Assembly (NCBI GenBank): GCA_934555865.1
Contig: CAKTFI010000001.1
Location: 1-64,000, forward strand
Direction: 5' to 3'
Source of the DNA: an uncultured Christensenellaceae bacterium
Lineage (GTDB): Bacteria; Bacillota; Clostridia; Christensenellales; Christensenellaceae
Length of the DNA stretch: 64,000 bases
Below are positions 25,075 to 33,216 of the stretch, one piece after another (positions within the stretch are counted from its first letter, which is position 1; each line of letters begins with the position of its first letter). The notes beneath the pieces were generated by a model. The model was not told the origin of the DNA. It made no database searches and was given only the letters and a program-made list of their open reading frames with translations. The position numbers were made by a program, and so were the translations under genes.

Positions 25075-25809
25075 ATGGAGGCGAGAAAACCCAGAATCGG
25101 CATCACAATGTCGTTTTACCCCAATGTGGAAAATCCGCCGCTCAGCCAGCAGTCGCTGGGGCGCGACTATGTCCGCTCGGTCATCCAGGCGGGCGGCCTG
25201 CCGGTGCTCATCCCCGTGCTTGGGGATGAGACGCTGACGGAGGCGTATGCAGAAATGATCGACGGCCTGATGCTGCCCGGCGGGGAGGATGTCTGCCCCA
25301 AGTTCTATGGGCAGGAACCGGCGGAAAAGCTCGGGCACACAAGCGAAGCGCGCGACCGGACAGAGCTTGCCATGGTGCGCCGCACGGTGGCCATGGGCAA
25401 GCCGGTCTTCGGGATCTGCCGGGGGATGCAGGTGCTGAATGTCGCCTTTGGCGGCGACATGATCCAGGACATCCCGACGGCCTTCCCGGCATATCCGATC
25501 CACTTCGGCGATATGCAGCACCGCCCGGCACCCTGGCACAAGGCAGTGCTGGAGCCGGACAGCCGCATGGCCCGCGTGTTCGGCAAGGTGGAGATCGGCG
25601 TGAACTCCTTCCACCATCAGGCGCTGGGCCGCGTGGCAGAGGGCTTCCGGGTCACGGCGAGGTCTCCCGAAGGGATCGTCGAGGCGATCGAGCGGGAGGA
25701 CGCGCCCATCTGGGGTGTGCAGTTCCACCCGGAAAACATGGCGCAGGAGGATCCGGCCTTTTTGGAGCTCTTCCGCTCCTTTGTGGCGGATTGCCAATGC
25801 GTCAAGTAA
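25075..25809 (+). CDS. Gamma-glutamyl-gamma-aminobutyrate hydrolase-like class I amidotransferase
   Basis: A 244-residue single-domain glutamine amidotransferase-fold hydrolase (peptidase C26/PuuD type). The nucleophile is in FGICRGMQ (Cys near residue 120), and the His-Glu pair is in WGVQFHPE near residue 220. In PuuD it releases GABA from gamma-glutamyl-GABA; relatives cleave other gamma-glutamyl amides. Placement after three aminopeptidases suggests a peptide/gamma-glutamyl salvage operon (inference). A strong terminator follows. Confidence 0.85.
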   Translation: MEARKPRIGITMSFYPNVENPPLSQQSLGRDYVRSVIQAGGLPVLIPVLGDETLTEAYAEMIDGLMLPGGEDVCPKFYGQEPAEKLGHTSEARDRTELAMVRRTVAMGKPVFGICRGMQVLNVAFGGDMIQDIPTAFPAYPIHFGDMQHRPAPWHKAVLEPDSRMARVFGKVEIGVNSFHHQALGRVAEGFRVTARSPEGIVEAIEREDAPIWGVQFHPENMAQEDPAFLELFRSFVADCQCVK

Positions 25810-25822
25810 CCGGAAATAAGAG

Positions 25823-25855
25823 AAAATCCCCATCGCAAAGGCGGTGGGGATTTTT
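25823..25855. terminator. Bidirectional terminator
   Basis: The stem AAAATCCCCATCGC/GCGGTGGGGATTTTT (one G-T pair) has loop AAAG and T-runs on both strands. Confidence 0.93.
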
Positions 25856-25859
25856 GCTT

Positions 25860-26372
25860 TTAGAGGGGGCACTCGGTCGGGTAGGCGTCGGTGACGAGCA
25901 GGTGCTCGAGCCCGTATTTTTGGCAGGCGGCCAGTGTTTCCGCGTTTTCCTGGATCAGGTCGGTGGGAGAGAGGGCGGAATCGTCCACCCGCTGCTCGAT
26001 CGTGTTGGCATAGTCGCGGATGGCGTCAAAATGCGCGCGGATGTACCCTTCCGAGAGGATCAGGCAGAAGAAGCGGATGTCGCGGAGGTATTCCTCTGAA
26101 AAGTCCTCCTGCCAGGTGAAGGGGATGTAGCAGCCCTCGACGATGAGGTTCTGCCGGTTCTCGATCGCGGTCTTGACGATCTCCCGCACAATCGGCCAGA
26201 GATACGCCGTGAGCTTTGCATCGTCCGCCGGTGTCAGAGAAGTCTGACCGCTGCGGATCAACCCCATTTTCAGGTGATCGATGGACAGATAGGGGAAATG
26301 GTACTTTTCAAGCAGCTGCTGCGCCAAGTGGGTCTTTCCCGTGTGGGTGCCGCCGGCAATCAAATAAATCAT
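25860..26372 (-). CDS. P-loop kinase-like protein (AAA/zeta-like)
   Basis: A 170-residue protein with a Walker A motif GGTHTGKTH at residues 7-15 and a DHLKMG segment near residue 32, the layout of small P-loop kinases that phosphorylate a metabolite (2-phosphoglycerate-kinase-like or AAA_33). The substrate cannot be deduced. I start it at 26372 because GGGAG lies 8-9 bases upstream and the P-loop then sits at its normal position. It is divergent from the EamA gene. Confidence 0.7.
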   Translation of the reverse strand: MIYLIAGGTHTGKTHLAQQLLEKYHFPYLSIDHLKMGLIRSGQTSLTPADDAKLTAYLWPIVREIVKTAIENRQNLIVEGCYIPFTWQEDFSEEYLRDIRFFCLILSEGYIRAHFDAIRDYANTIEQRVDDSALSPTDLIQENAETLAACQKYGLEHLLVTDAYPTECPL

Positions 26373-26444
26373 GGGTGCACACTCCCTTCGATAGATTACT
26401 TTCAGTATACGCCGCGCGCGGGCAAAAGGCAAACGGGAAAAGCC

Positions 26445-26473
26445 TTGCCGAAGCAAAATGGGCAGAGTATAAT
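26445..26473 (+). promoter_or_regulatory. Promoter of the EamA transporter gene
   Basis: TTGCCG (26445-26450) and TATAAT (26468-26473) have a 17-bp spacer. Confidence 0.6.
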
Positions 26474-26502
26474 GGTGAAAATGTCGAATGGAGAGTAAAC
26501 AT

Positions 26503-27408
26503 ATGCAGAAAAAACACATGCGCGGGGACCTGCTCCTGCTCTTGACGGCGGTCATCTGGGGCAGCGCCTTTGTCGCGCAGAGCGTGGGCATGGACTATAT
26601 CGGCCCGTTTACCTATCAGACGATCCGCTCCTTCCTCGGGGCGATCACGCTTTTGCCGGTGATTTGGGCGGCCAATCGGCGGCAGAAGCGGGCGGGGACC
26701 TACCGGCCGATGACGGGGGCGGGAAGGAAACAACTTTGGCTGGCAGGGCTTTGCTGTGGCCTGGCGCTGGGCGTGGCCAGCATGTTCCAGCAGGTCGGCG
26801 TGCAGTACACGACGGTTGGCAAGGCAGGGTTCATCACGGCGATGTATATCCTGATCGTCCCGGTGCTGGGGCTGTTCTTTGGCAAGAAGGTGCCGCTGCG
26901 CACCTGGGGCTGCATCGCGCTTGCGGCGGCGGGGCTATATTTGCTGTGTATGCAGGACAAGCTCTCGCTCTCGATGGGCGACGGCTTTGTGGGGCTGTGC
27001 GCGCTGGGCTTTTCCGTGCATATCCTGGTGGTCGACCACTTCGCGGGCAAGGTGGACGGTCTGCGCCTTTCCTGCATCCAGTTCTTTGTGGCGGGATTGA
27101 CCTCGCTCGTGCCCATGCTGCTCTGCGAACGGCCGCTGGATATGGGAAACATCCTCGCGGCCTGGGCGCCGCTCCTCTACGGCGGGGTGCTGTCCAGCGG
27201 GGTGGGATACACCTTGCAGGTGCTGGGGCAGAAGGACACCAAACCGGCGGTGGCCTCGCTTCTTATGAGCCTGGAGTCCGTGTTCGCCGTGCTGGCGGGG
27301 ATCGTGCTGCTGCATCAGGTGCCCTCGGCGCGTGAGGCGATCGGGTGCGTGCTGATGTTCGCGGCCATCATCCTGGCACAGCTGCCGGGCAAGGCGATAG
27401 AGGGCTAA
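26503..27408 (+). CDS. EamA/DMT-family transporter
   Basis: A 301-residue membrane protein with ten predicted helices in two EamA repeats (RGDLLLLLTAVIWGSAFVAQ in the first; SVHILVVDHFAGKVDG starts the second). DMT exporters of this type move amino acids or other small metabolites out of the cell; substrate unknown. I prefer ATG 26503, which has GGAG 9-10 bases upstream, to ATG 26488, which has none. No terminator follows directly. Confidence 0.82.
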   Translation: MQKKHMRGDLLLLLTAVIWGSAFVAQSVGMDYIGPFTYQTIRSFLGAITLLPVIWAANRRQKRAGTYRPMTGAGRKQLWLAGLCCGLALGVASMFQQVGVQYTTVGKAGFITAMYILIVPVLGLFFGKKVPLRTWGCIALAAAGLYLLCMQDKLSLSMGDGFVGLCALGFSVHILVVDHFAGKVDGLRLSCIQFFVAGLTSLVPMLLCERPLDMGNILAAWAPLLYGGVLSSGVGYTLQVLGQKDTKPAVASLLMSLESVFAVLAGIVLLHQVPSAREAIGCVLMFAAIILAQLPGKAIEG

Positions 27409-27683
27409 AACGACACATCCTTCGGGTGAGGGGTGAGGGAAAGCTTTCCGCCTTCTCGCCCGGCGGGTTCTATGCATAGACACATCCGCGCGGGGCAAGG
27501 AAGGTCGGTGGTAAAAGGCGCACCTGTGCGAAGGGATACTGCCCCCTTCGCCTGTCGCGGAAATGCCGAAGGGTGTTCCCGCAAAGTTGGCGGGAATTGC
27601 CCGTTCCCTCTGCAAGGAGGCGGGAGCAGGGTGCGGCCTCTGAGCGCAGTGCAAGCGGAACATAAAAACACAAAGAAACGCAC
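27409..27683. other. GC-rich gene-free spacer with hairpins
   Basis: No credible gene on either strand. It contains several small inverted repeats, the clearest being TTCCCGC (27576-27582)/GCGGGAA (27590-27596), and repeated ccttcggg/ccgaagggt words. It may be a degenerate interspersed repeat or untranslated RNA; nothing here matches a class I know. Confidence 0.4.
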
Positions 27684-27716
27684 AAAACCCCCTATCCGAC
27701 CGGACAGGGGGTTTTT
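27684..27716. terminator. Terminator of the decarboxylase beta/gamma operon and/or EamA gene
   Basis: The stem AAAACCCCCT/AGGGGGTTTTT has a 12-base loop with T-runs on both strands. Confidence 0.88.
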
Positions 27717-27737
27717 GCATAGCGAAAGTTTTCGCGA

Positions 27738-27872
27738 TTACTTCTTGGGGGCGAAAGCCTTGCCCAGGAGGATAATGACCGCATAGAGGACGAGCATGAC
27801 GGCGAAGATGCCGACCATGCCGCTCAGCATGATGGTCAGAGAATCCAGGAATGCAGAAAAATTGATGGACAT
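27738..27872 (-). CDS. Small single-span protein, probable sodium-pump decarboxylase gamma subunit
   Basis: A 44-residue membrane peptide (MSINFSAFLDSLTIMLSGMV..., ending GKAFAPKK) with one hydrophobic helix. GGAGG lies 7 bases before the ATG. It follows the beta-subunit gene by 16 bp on the same strand. Gamma (OadG-type) subunits are short single-span proteins that assemble beta with the catalytic parts, so the context supports this call. It is much shorter than typical OadG and lacks its cytoplasmic tail. Confidence 0.6.
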   Translation of the reverse strand: MSINFSAFLDSLTIMLSGMVGIFAVMLVLYAVIILLGKAFAPKK

Positions 27873-27888
27873 GTGTTGCCTCCTTCCC

Positions 27889-29034
27889 TTACAGCCCAAG
27901 TGCCGCGCTGACGAGCGTCATGACCAGCCCGCCGGCGATGACCGAACCAACCTGCCCGGCGACATTCGCGCCCGCTGCATGCATGAGCAGGAAGTTGCCC
28001 GGGTCCTCGTCGCGGCCCATCTTGTGGACGACGCGGGACGCCATTGGGAAGGCGGAAATGCCCGCCGCACCGATCATCGGGTTGATCTTGTTCTTGCTGA
28101 ACAGGTTGAGTAGCTTTGCAAAGAACACGCCGCCGATTGTGTCAAAGATGAAGGAGATGAGGCCCAGCGCGAAGATGAGCAGCGTCTCCCAGCACAGGAA
28201 GGTCTCGGCCTTCATGTTGACCGCAACGGTGATCCCGAGGAAGATGGTGATCAGGTTCGCGAGGACATTCTGCGCCGTTTCGGACAGCGAGCGGAGCACA
28301 CCGCATTCGCGGATCAGGTTGCCGAACATCAAGAAGCCGACCAGCGAGACGGACTTCGGGGCGACGAATCCGGCAATCATGGTGACGATGATCGGGAACA
28401 GGATGCGCACGGCCGGGGAAATGTCCTTCTGTTCATACTTCATGCGAATCATGCGTTCCTTCTTGGTGGTAATCATCTTGATAACCGGCGGCTGGATCAT
28501 GGGGACGAGCGCCATATACGAATATGCCGCCACGGTGATCGCGGCCGAGTAGTTGGAATGGAAATAGTTCGCCACGAAGATAGAGGTCGGGCCGTCCGCC
28601 GCACCAATGATGCCGATGGAGGCGGCGTCTACCAGCTCAAACCCGAACAGGCGCGCCATACTCAGCGTGAAGAAGATGCCGAACTGCGCCGCCGCCCCGA
28701 AGAGCAGCATTTTGGGGTTGGAGAGCAGCGGGCCGAAGTCGATCATGGCACCGATGCCAATAAAAAGGAGGAGCGGGAACAGCTCGTTGGCGATGCCGGC
28801 GTCAAACAGGACGCTCAGGGCGCCCTCCTCCGTCCCTTGCGTAATCGCGCCGGACATGGGCAGGTTGACAAGGATGACACCAAAGCCCATGGGCAACAGC
28901 AGCGAGGGCTCCATTTCCTTTTTGATGGCCAAGTAGATGAGAATTGCACCGATAATCCACATGACGGCCATCTGCCAGGTGATGTTGGTCACATTTTCAA
29001 ACAATGCGACCATGTTGGTCAAAAATTTTTCCAT
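27889..29034 (-). CDS. Sodium ion-translocating decarboxylase beta subunit
   Basis: A 381-residue polytopic protein of the OadB/GcdB/MmdB family, which couples decarboxylation of a biotin-bound carboxyl group to Na+ export. Diagnostic segments are IGIIGAADGPTSIFVA (the essential Asp near residue 155) and GAAGISAFPMASRVVHKMG near the C-terminus. Length is close to normal. AAAGGA lies 9 bases upstream of the ATG. The alpha (carboxyltransferase) and biotin-carrier genes are not in this window, so the decarboxylated substrate cannot be named. Confidence 0.9.
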   Translation of the reverse strand: MEKFLTNMVALFENVTNITWQMAVMWIIGAILIYLAIKKEMEPSLLLPMGFGVILVNLPMSGAITQGTEEGALSVLFDAGIANELFPLLLFIGIGAMIDFGPLLSNPKMLLFGAAAQFGIFFTLSMARLFGFELVDAASIGIIGAADGPTSIFVANYFHSNYSAAITVAAYSYMALVPMIQPPVIKMITTKKERMIRMKYEQKDISPAVRILFPIIVTMIAGFVAPKSVSLVGFLMFGNLIRECGVLRSLSETAQNVLANLITIFLGITVAVNMKAETFLCWETLLIFALGLISFIFDTIGGVFFAKLLNLFSKNKINPMIGAAGISAFPMASRVVHKMGRDEDPGNFLLMHAAGANVAGQVGSVIAGGLVMTLVSAALGL

Positions 29035-29126
29035 CGTTCAAAATCCTTTGTGTGAAAGTTTTCGTTTCTATTGTAATTCATGCACAGAAAATTTACAAGC
29101 CGTTTTGCTGGGAAGCGGCGAGGCAC

Positions 29127-29153
29127 AAAAAAGAGGAGGCAGTTGCCTCCTCT
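29127..29153 (-). terminator. Terminator of the aldolase gene
   Basis: The stem GAGGAGGC/GCCTCCTC has loop AGTT and a T6 run on the minus strand. Confidence 0.9.
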
Positions 29154-29166
29154 CGGATCGCAAAGA

Positions 29167-30045
29167 TTACTTTTCGATCAGGTCGACGACCTTGCCGGAA
29201 ATGCCCTTATCCACCGGCGTCCAAGCCTTGCCCTTGCCGCCGAACAGTTCGATGTAGTAGCCGATCTGTTCCTTGATGCCGGAAATGATGGCCGGCCAGA
29301 TCATGCCTGCGCGCGGCATTTCCTTGACCTTCTTGACAGCAGCCTTAGCCAGGTCGGTGTAGATGTTGACCTTGTTGATGCCCAGCGTGCAGGCTTTGGC
29401 CAGGTTTTCGTCGCCAGAGCCAGAGCCGCCGTGCAGCACGAGCGGGAAGTCCTGTCCAACCGCTTCCTTGATAGCGACGAGACGCTCAAAGTCGATGTGC
29501 GGCGTGCCGACATATTCGCCATGTGCCGTGCCGACGGCGACAGCCAGCATGTCGATGCCCGTTTCTTCGATGTACTTCTTGGCTTCCTGGGGATCCGTCA
29601 ATGCCTGCTTGCCGTCTACTGCATAGTTGTCGCCCTGACCAACATGGCCAAGCTCTGCTTCGACGCTAACACCCGTGGCGTGTGCGACCTTGACGAGTTC
29701 CTTGACCTGTGCCACATTGTCCTCATAGGGGAGGCTAGAACGGTCCACCATGATGGAGGTGAAGCCGGCGGCAATCGCGTCAATCGCGTGTTCATAGGTT
29801 GCGCCGTGGTCCAGGTTGATGGCAACCGGGACATTGGATTTATCCGCCAGAATCGTCAGATAGCTGCCCAGGAACTTGATGTCCGGCGTCGCGCCGTGCG
29901 CGACATCCAGAATGATCGGAGCGTGAAGCTCTTCCGCGATTTCGATGACCGCGCGCGCGTCAAGCTCGCTGCATACATTCGGAGCAACAACGCCATAGTT
30001 TTCCTTGCTTGCGCGATCGAGAATTTCTTTCATAGATACTAACAT
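29167..30045 (-). CDS. Class II fructose-bisphosphate aldolase family protein
   Basis: A 292-residue zinc-dependent aldolase. The zinc/active-site motifs are NLDHGAT (His near residue 82), EAELGHVGQGD, VAVGTAHGEY (His near 180) and LHGGSGSGDE (His near 208). In glycolysis it splits fructose-1,6-bisphosphate; relatives (GatY/KbaY) act on tagatose-bisphosphate and cannot be excluded from sequence alone. GAGGTAAATCGT precedes the ATG. It is a single-gene unit with its own promoter and terminator. Confidence 0.88.
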   Translation of the reverse strand: MLVSMKEILDRASKENYGVVAPNVCSELDARAVIEIAEELHAPIILDVAHGATPDIKFLGSYLTILADKSNVPVAINLDHGATYEHAIDAIAAGFTSIMVDRSSLPYEDNVAQVKELVKVAHATGVSVEAELGHVGQGDNYAVDGKQALTDPQEAKKYIEETGIDMLAVAVGTAHGEYVGTPHIDFERLVAIKEAVGQDFPLVLHGGSGSGDENLAKACTLGINKVNIYTDLAKAAVKKVKEMPRAGMIWPAIISGIKEQIGYYIELFGGKGKAWTPVDKGISGKVVDLIEK

Positions 30046-30124
30046 ACGATTTACCTCTTTTCATCCTTTCAAGATAAATATAGGAAAAAAGGACAGAGCC
30101 CTTTCCATTCAACTCAACAAATTC

Positions 30125-30153
30125 ATTATAGCAAACAAACACCCAGGAAACAA
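30125..30153 (-). promoter_or_regulatory. Promoter of the aldolase gene
   Basis: On the minus strand TTGTTT (30148-30153) and TATAAT (30125-30130) have a 17-bp spacer. Confidence 0.65.
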
Positions 30154-30165
30154 GCAAAAGTTTGC

Positions 30166-30753
30166 TTACCGGGTCGGATATCTGCTGTAGATCTCGGCCA
30201 GTAGCGCGGTGGCCTCCTCGTATTGATTGTTGGCATATTTGAAGAGGTTTGGTTCCTTCGTGATGTAGAAACCGAACTTTTCATACAGTCTGACGGCGCG
30301 ATGGCTCCAGGTCTGCGTATGCAGATAGATCTTGCGGTCCCCCTCGATCTCGGCCGAGAGCTCCAACAAGCGGCTCAACAGCGCCTTGCTGAGACCGAGC
30401 CCTTGATAGTCCGGCTTGACGGCGACATAGCTCACCCACGGGTCGCGGCGCTTGCCGGAATATTCCCACCAGATGGTCGCGGTGGCGATCTTTTCGCCTG
30501 CCGGGTTCTGGATGAATAGACAGCGGCGCGCGACCTCCTGCGGCGCATAGAGGAAACGGTTTTGGAAATGTACGAGCGCATCCACCCCGCGCGGGAATTC
30601 CAGGACGGATGCTTCGATTTCCGCCCATTCCTTTTCGTCGCCGGGCGCGAACATCGCGAAAGAATAGCCCTCCGGTAGCGCGTGCTGCGGGATCGGCGTG
30701 CCCGCCGGGCGGCACATCAGGATATTCAGAAACGGAACGCTCTTGTCAAGCAT
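30166..30753 (-). CDS. GNAT-family N-acetyltransferase
   Basis: A 195-residue acetyltransferase. The acetyl-CoA-binding pyrophosphate loop reads VKPDYQGLGLSKALLSRLL (about residues 120-138), preceded by YVAV and followed by LHTQTWSHRAVRLYEKFGF, the classic GNAT C-terminal motif. The substrate is unknown. I start it at 30753 because GGAGG is 10 bases upstream; the ATG at 30762 lies almost on the ribosome site. Confidence 0.8.
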   Translation of the reverse strand: MLDKSVPFLNILMCRPAGTPIPQHALPEGYSFAMFAPGDEKEWAEIEASVLEFPRGVDALVHFQNRFLYAPQEVARRCLFIQNPAGEKIATATIWWEYSGKRRDPWVSYVAVKPDYQGLGLSKALLSRLLELSAEIEGDRKIYLHTQTWSHRAVRLYEKFGFYITKEPNLFKYANNQYEEATALLAEIYSRYPTR

Positions 30754-30809
30754 GGCATACATACCTCCAAGGGAATTGAAAGACAGCGCTTTCTATCGAA
30801 AGGATAAAC

Positions 30810-30841
30810 AAAAAAGCAGCAGGCGAAACCTACTGCTTTTT
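30810..30841 (-). terminator. Terminator of the NlpC/P60 gene
   Basis: On the minus strand AGCAGTAGG/CCTGCTGCT encloses a short loop and is followed by TTTTTT. Confidence 0.8.
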
Positions 30842-30845
30842 GCTG

Positions 30846-32552
30846 TTAGAAGATGCGGTAGGCGCAGATCCAACGGGTATCCCAATAGGTGCCGTAGGAG
30901 GTGCGTTTGACGACCTTGCCCTTGCTTGTCGAAGCGTCGATCATCATGCTGTTGCTGACGGCGATGCCGACATGCCCCCTAAAGACCAGGATGTCGCCCG
31001 CCTTGACTTCGCTGCGGCTGTTGATGCGCTGATACTTGCCGCAATTGCGCCATCCGGCCGAGGTCATATAGCCCTGCTTAACGCCGGCATTGTTGAGGCA
31101 CCAGTACACAAGGCCGGAGCAGTCGAATTGGTTCGGGCCCTTGGCGCCCAGCACATACTTGCACCCGAGGCGCGATTCCGCCGCGGCGATGAGCGCCGAG
31201 ACGCTGCCGGGGCCGGTGTAGCTGTAGCTTCCGCCGCCGGAGGAACTGCCGGAATTGTTGTTCTTGTTGCCGCTGTTATTCTTGTTCGAATTGTTCTTGT
31301 TGCTGTTGTTCTTGTTGCTGTTGTTCTTGTTGGGGCTCGGCGCGGGCGCCTTGACGGCGGAGTCCGAGAACAGCTTGTGGTTGGTCGATGCGCCGAATTT
31401 CCCGTCGGCGGACAGGCCATTGCGCTGCTGGAAGGACTTGAGCGCGGACACCGTGCTTTCCCCGAAATACCCCGTGGCGCTGCGCAGATAGCCGAGCGCG
31501 ACCAGGCGTTCCTGGATGCGGGTGACATCGCTGCCGCTGTCGCCCAGGCCGATGCTGTTTGCCTGCACATTGTCCGAGAGCAGGAGCTCCTTGGTCGCCG
31601 TGCCGAGATACCCGTCCGAGATCAGGCCGTTGCGTTCCTGGAAGCGCTTGACGGCGCTTACCGTGTCCTTGCCGTACTTGCCGTCCGGGGTCGTCGTGAG
31701 GTATCCGAGGTCGTACAGACGCTGCTGCAGCGACAGGATCTCGCCGCTCTCCTCGCCGACATAGAAGGCGTAGGCGTTGACATCCTCGGAGTACAGCGCC
31801 TCGCGCGTCTTCTGCCCGATCGTGCCGTCGACGGACAGGGCGTTGCGCTGCTGGAACTTCTTGACGGCGGCGGTCGTCGCCGCGTCAAAGATGCCGTTGG
31901 CTTCCTTCAGGTATCCGAGTTCGACAAGACGCGCCTGCAAATCGGCGACATCGTTACCTTCTGCGCCTTCCGAGACGGCATACGGCTTTGCCTTGTCCGA
32001 AAAAAGTAGGTCGAAGGTCTCGTAATCCGCGACACCTGTCATCTCGAGGCCATGCGTGCGCTGGAAGCGCTTCACCGCCTCGACCATCTCGTCGCCGTAG
32101 TAATTGGAAGGTTCGTCATCGTCCATATAGGAAAGCGCCATCAGGCGTTCCTGCATCTGCGCGACGACCGGGTTGACAAAGCCGGGGTCGGCGGAATAGA
32201 TCTTCGCCGGTTCGGCGGCCTCCACCGCCGCAGCGGACAGCACGCCCGCGCTGTTGATGTGCAGCGAATCGTCCGTCCCCGCGGAAGCGGAGTGGAAGGG
32301 GATGCACAGCGCGATGCACACCGGCGTCATGACGAGCAGCAGGCAGGCTGTGAGCACATAGAGCAGACGGTGCTTGCCGAGGCTCGCGTAATACTGCGAC
32401 GCGCTGTGCGCGGCAGACTGCAATGCCTGCGGCGCGGCCCAGGTGTGCACCTTGCAGCCGGAAGCGCGGCCCCGTTTGCCGGACAGCTTGGAAAGCCCGG
32501 TCGAGACAGCCTGTTTTATGGTGTTGCAAAAGTTTTGAAGTTTCTGTTTCAT
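30846..32552 (-). CDS. Membrane-anchored peptidoglycan endopeptidase: PG-binding repeats plus NlpC/P60
   Basis: About 568 residues: a basic cytoplasmic N-terminus (1-60), one membrane helix (63-85), four PG_binding_1 repeats (each with an LQxRLxxLGYL ... A(V/L)KxFQxRNGL signature, about residues 125-400), an NKNNS-repeat linker (about 405-450) and a C-terminal NlpC/P60 domain with the catalytic FDCSGLV Cys, GHVGIAV His. It would cut stem-peptide bonds in the wall. A long cytoplasmic N-terminus is unusual for a wall hydrolase. I start it at 32552; the AAGGA site is rather far (about 13 bases). Confidence 0.85.
   Translation of the reverse strand: MKQKLQNFCNTIKQAVSTGLSKLSGKRGRASGCKVHTWAAPQALQSAAHSASQYYASLGKHRLLYVLTACLLLVMTPVCIALCIPFHSASAGTDDSLHINSAGVLSAAAVEAAEPAKIYSADPGFVNPVVAQMQERLMALSYMDDDEPSNYYGDEMVEAVKRFQRTHGLEMTGVADYETFDLLFSDKAKPYAVSEGAEGNDVADLQARLVELGYLKEANGIFDAATTAAVKKFQQRNALSVDGTIGQKTREALYSEDVNAYAFYVGEESGEILSLQQRLYDLGYLTTTPDGKYGKDTVSAVKRFQERNGLISDGYLGTATKELLLSDNVQANSIGLGDSGSDVTRIQERLVALGYLRSATGYFGESTVSALKSFQQRNGLSADGKFGASTNHKLFSDSAVKAPAPSPNKNNSNKNNSNKNNSNKNNSGNKNNNSGSSSGGGSYSYTGPGSVSALIAAAESRLGCKYVLGAKGPNQFDCSGLVYWCLNNAGVKQGYMTSAGWRNCGKYQRINSRSEVKAGDILVFRGHVGIAVSNSMMIDASTSKGKVVKRTSYGTYWDTRWICAYRIF
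31246..31334 (-). repeat. In-gene tandem repeat encoding NKNNS units
   Basis: A 15-base unit (reading AACAAGAACAACAGC on the minus strand, with variants) repeats about four to six times inside the NlpC/P60 gene and codes for an Asn/Lys/Ser linker. Such tandems can change copy number. Confidence 0.8.
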
Positions 32553-32669
32553 ACGCTCTCTGATTTCCTTGATTTGTTGCCAGGAACAAGGCAATTATAC
32601 GCCAATCGTGCAAAATTGTATATGCGCGCCCCAAAAAGTTTACATTTTCCGGGCAAACTTCGGTTTTGT

Positions 32670-33077
32670 TCAGAAATTTATGGGTACGCCGGTCATGTAC
32701 ATGGTGAAGGTACCGGTGGCGAGCAGGGCGCCGTTTTCGGAGGATACCTGCAGGTTGCACACGCAGATCCGCCGCCCGCGGCGCACGGGCGTGGCGCGGC
32801 CCAGGATCCTCCCGCCCGTGGCCCCGCGCAGGTACTGGATGCTGGCGTCCAGCGTGACGCATTGCTCGCCGTTTGCGGAGGCGCAGAGCCCGGCGGCGAC
32901 ATCGCAGAGCGAGAAATATGCGCCCCCGTGCAGATGGCCCATATAGTTCTGCTTGTCCGCACCGGCGTCCATCTCCGCCTCGACGAGGTCCGGCCGGAGC
33001 GTGCGCACCCGGATGCCGAGCGCGCGGCTGAAGGCATCTGTCTTATGAAACTGTTCCAAAAAGGCTTGTGTATCCAT
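32670..33077 (-). CDS. PaaI-like hotdog-fold thioesterase
   Basis: A 135-residue thioesterase of the PaaI/YbgC hotdog fold, acting on acyl-CoA substrates. The HGGAYFSLCDVAAG motif (about residues 50-63) holds the catalytic Asp region, preceded by NYMGHLHGG. I start it at 33077, which has GGGAGGG at 5-6 bases and leaves a normal family length. It is divergent from the serine hydrolase gene. The physiological acyl-CoA is unknown. Confidence 0.85.
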   Translation of the reverse strand: MDTQAFLEQFHKTDAFSRALGIRVRTLRPDLVEAEMDAGADKQNYMGHLHGGAYFSLCDVAAGLCASANGEQCVTLDASIQYLRGATGGRILGRATPVRRGRRICVCNLQVSSENGALLATGTFTMYMTGVPINF

Positions 33078-33216
33078 AGGGAACCCTCCCGAAAATTCAT
33101 TTTTCCCATAAGAATAGCACAGCGGAGGAAAAAAGTAAAATGCAGGGAACTCTTTTTTCGGGGCAGGATATTGTAGTATAATAGGGACGAAAAGAACGCA
33201 CAGAGGAAAAAACGCG

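Noticed and set aside
31246-31334. Possible CRISPR-like array
   Set aside because: The repeats are contiguous 15-base units inside a coding frame (NKNNS linker), without spacers.
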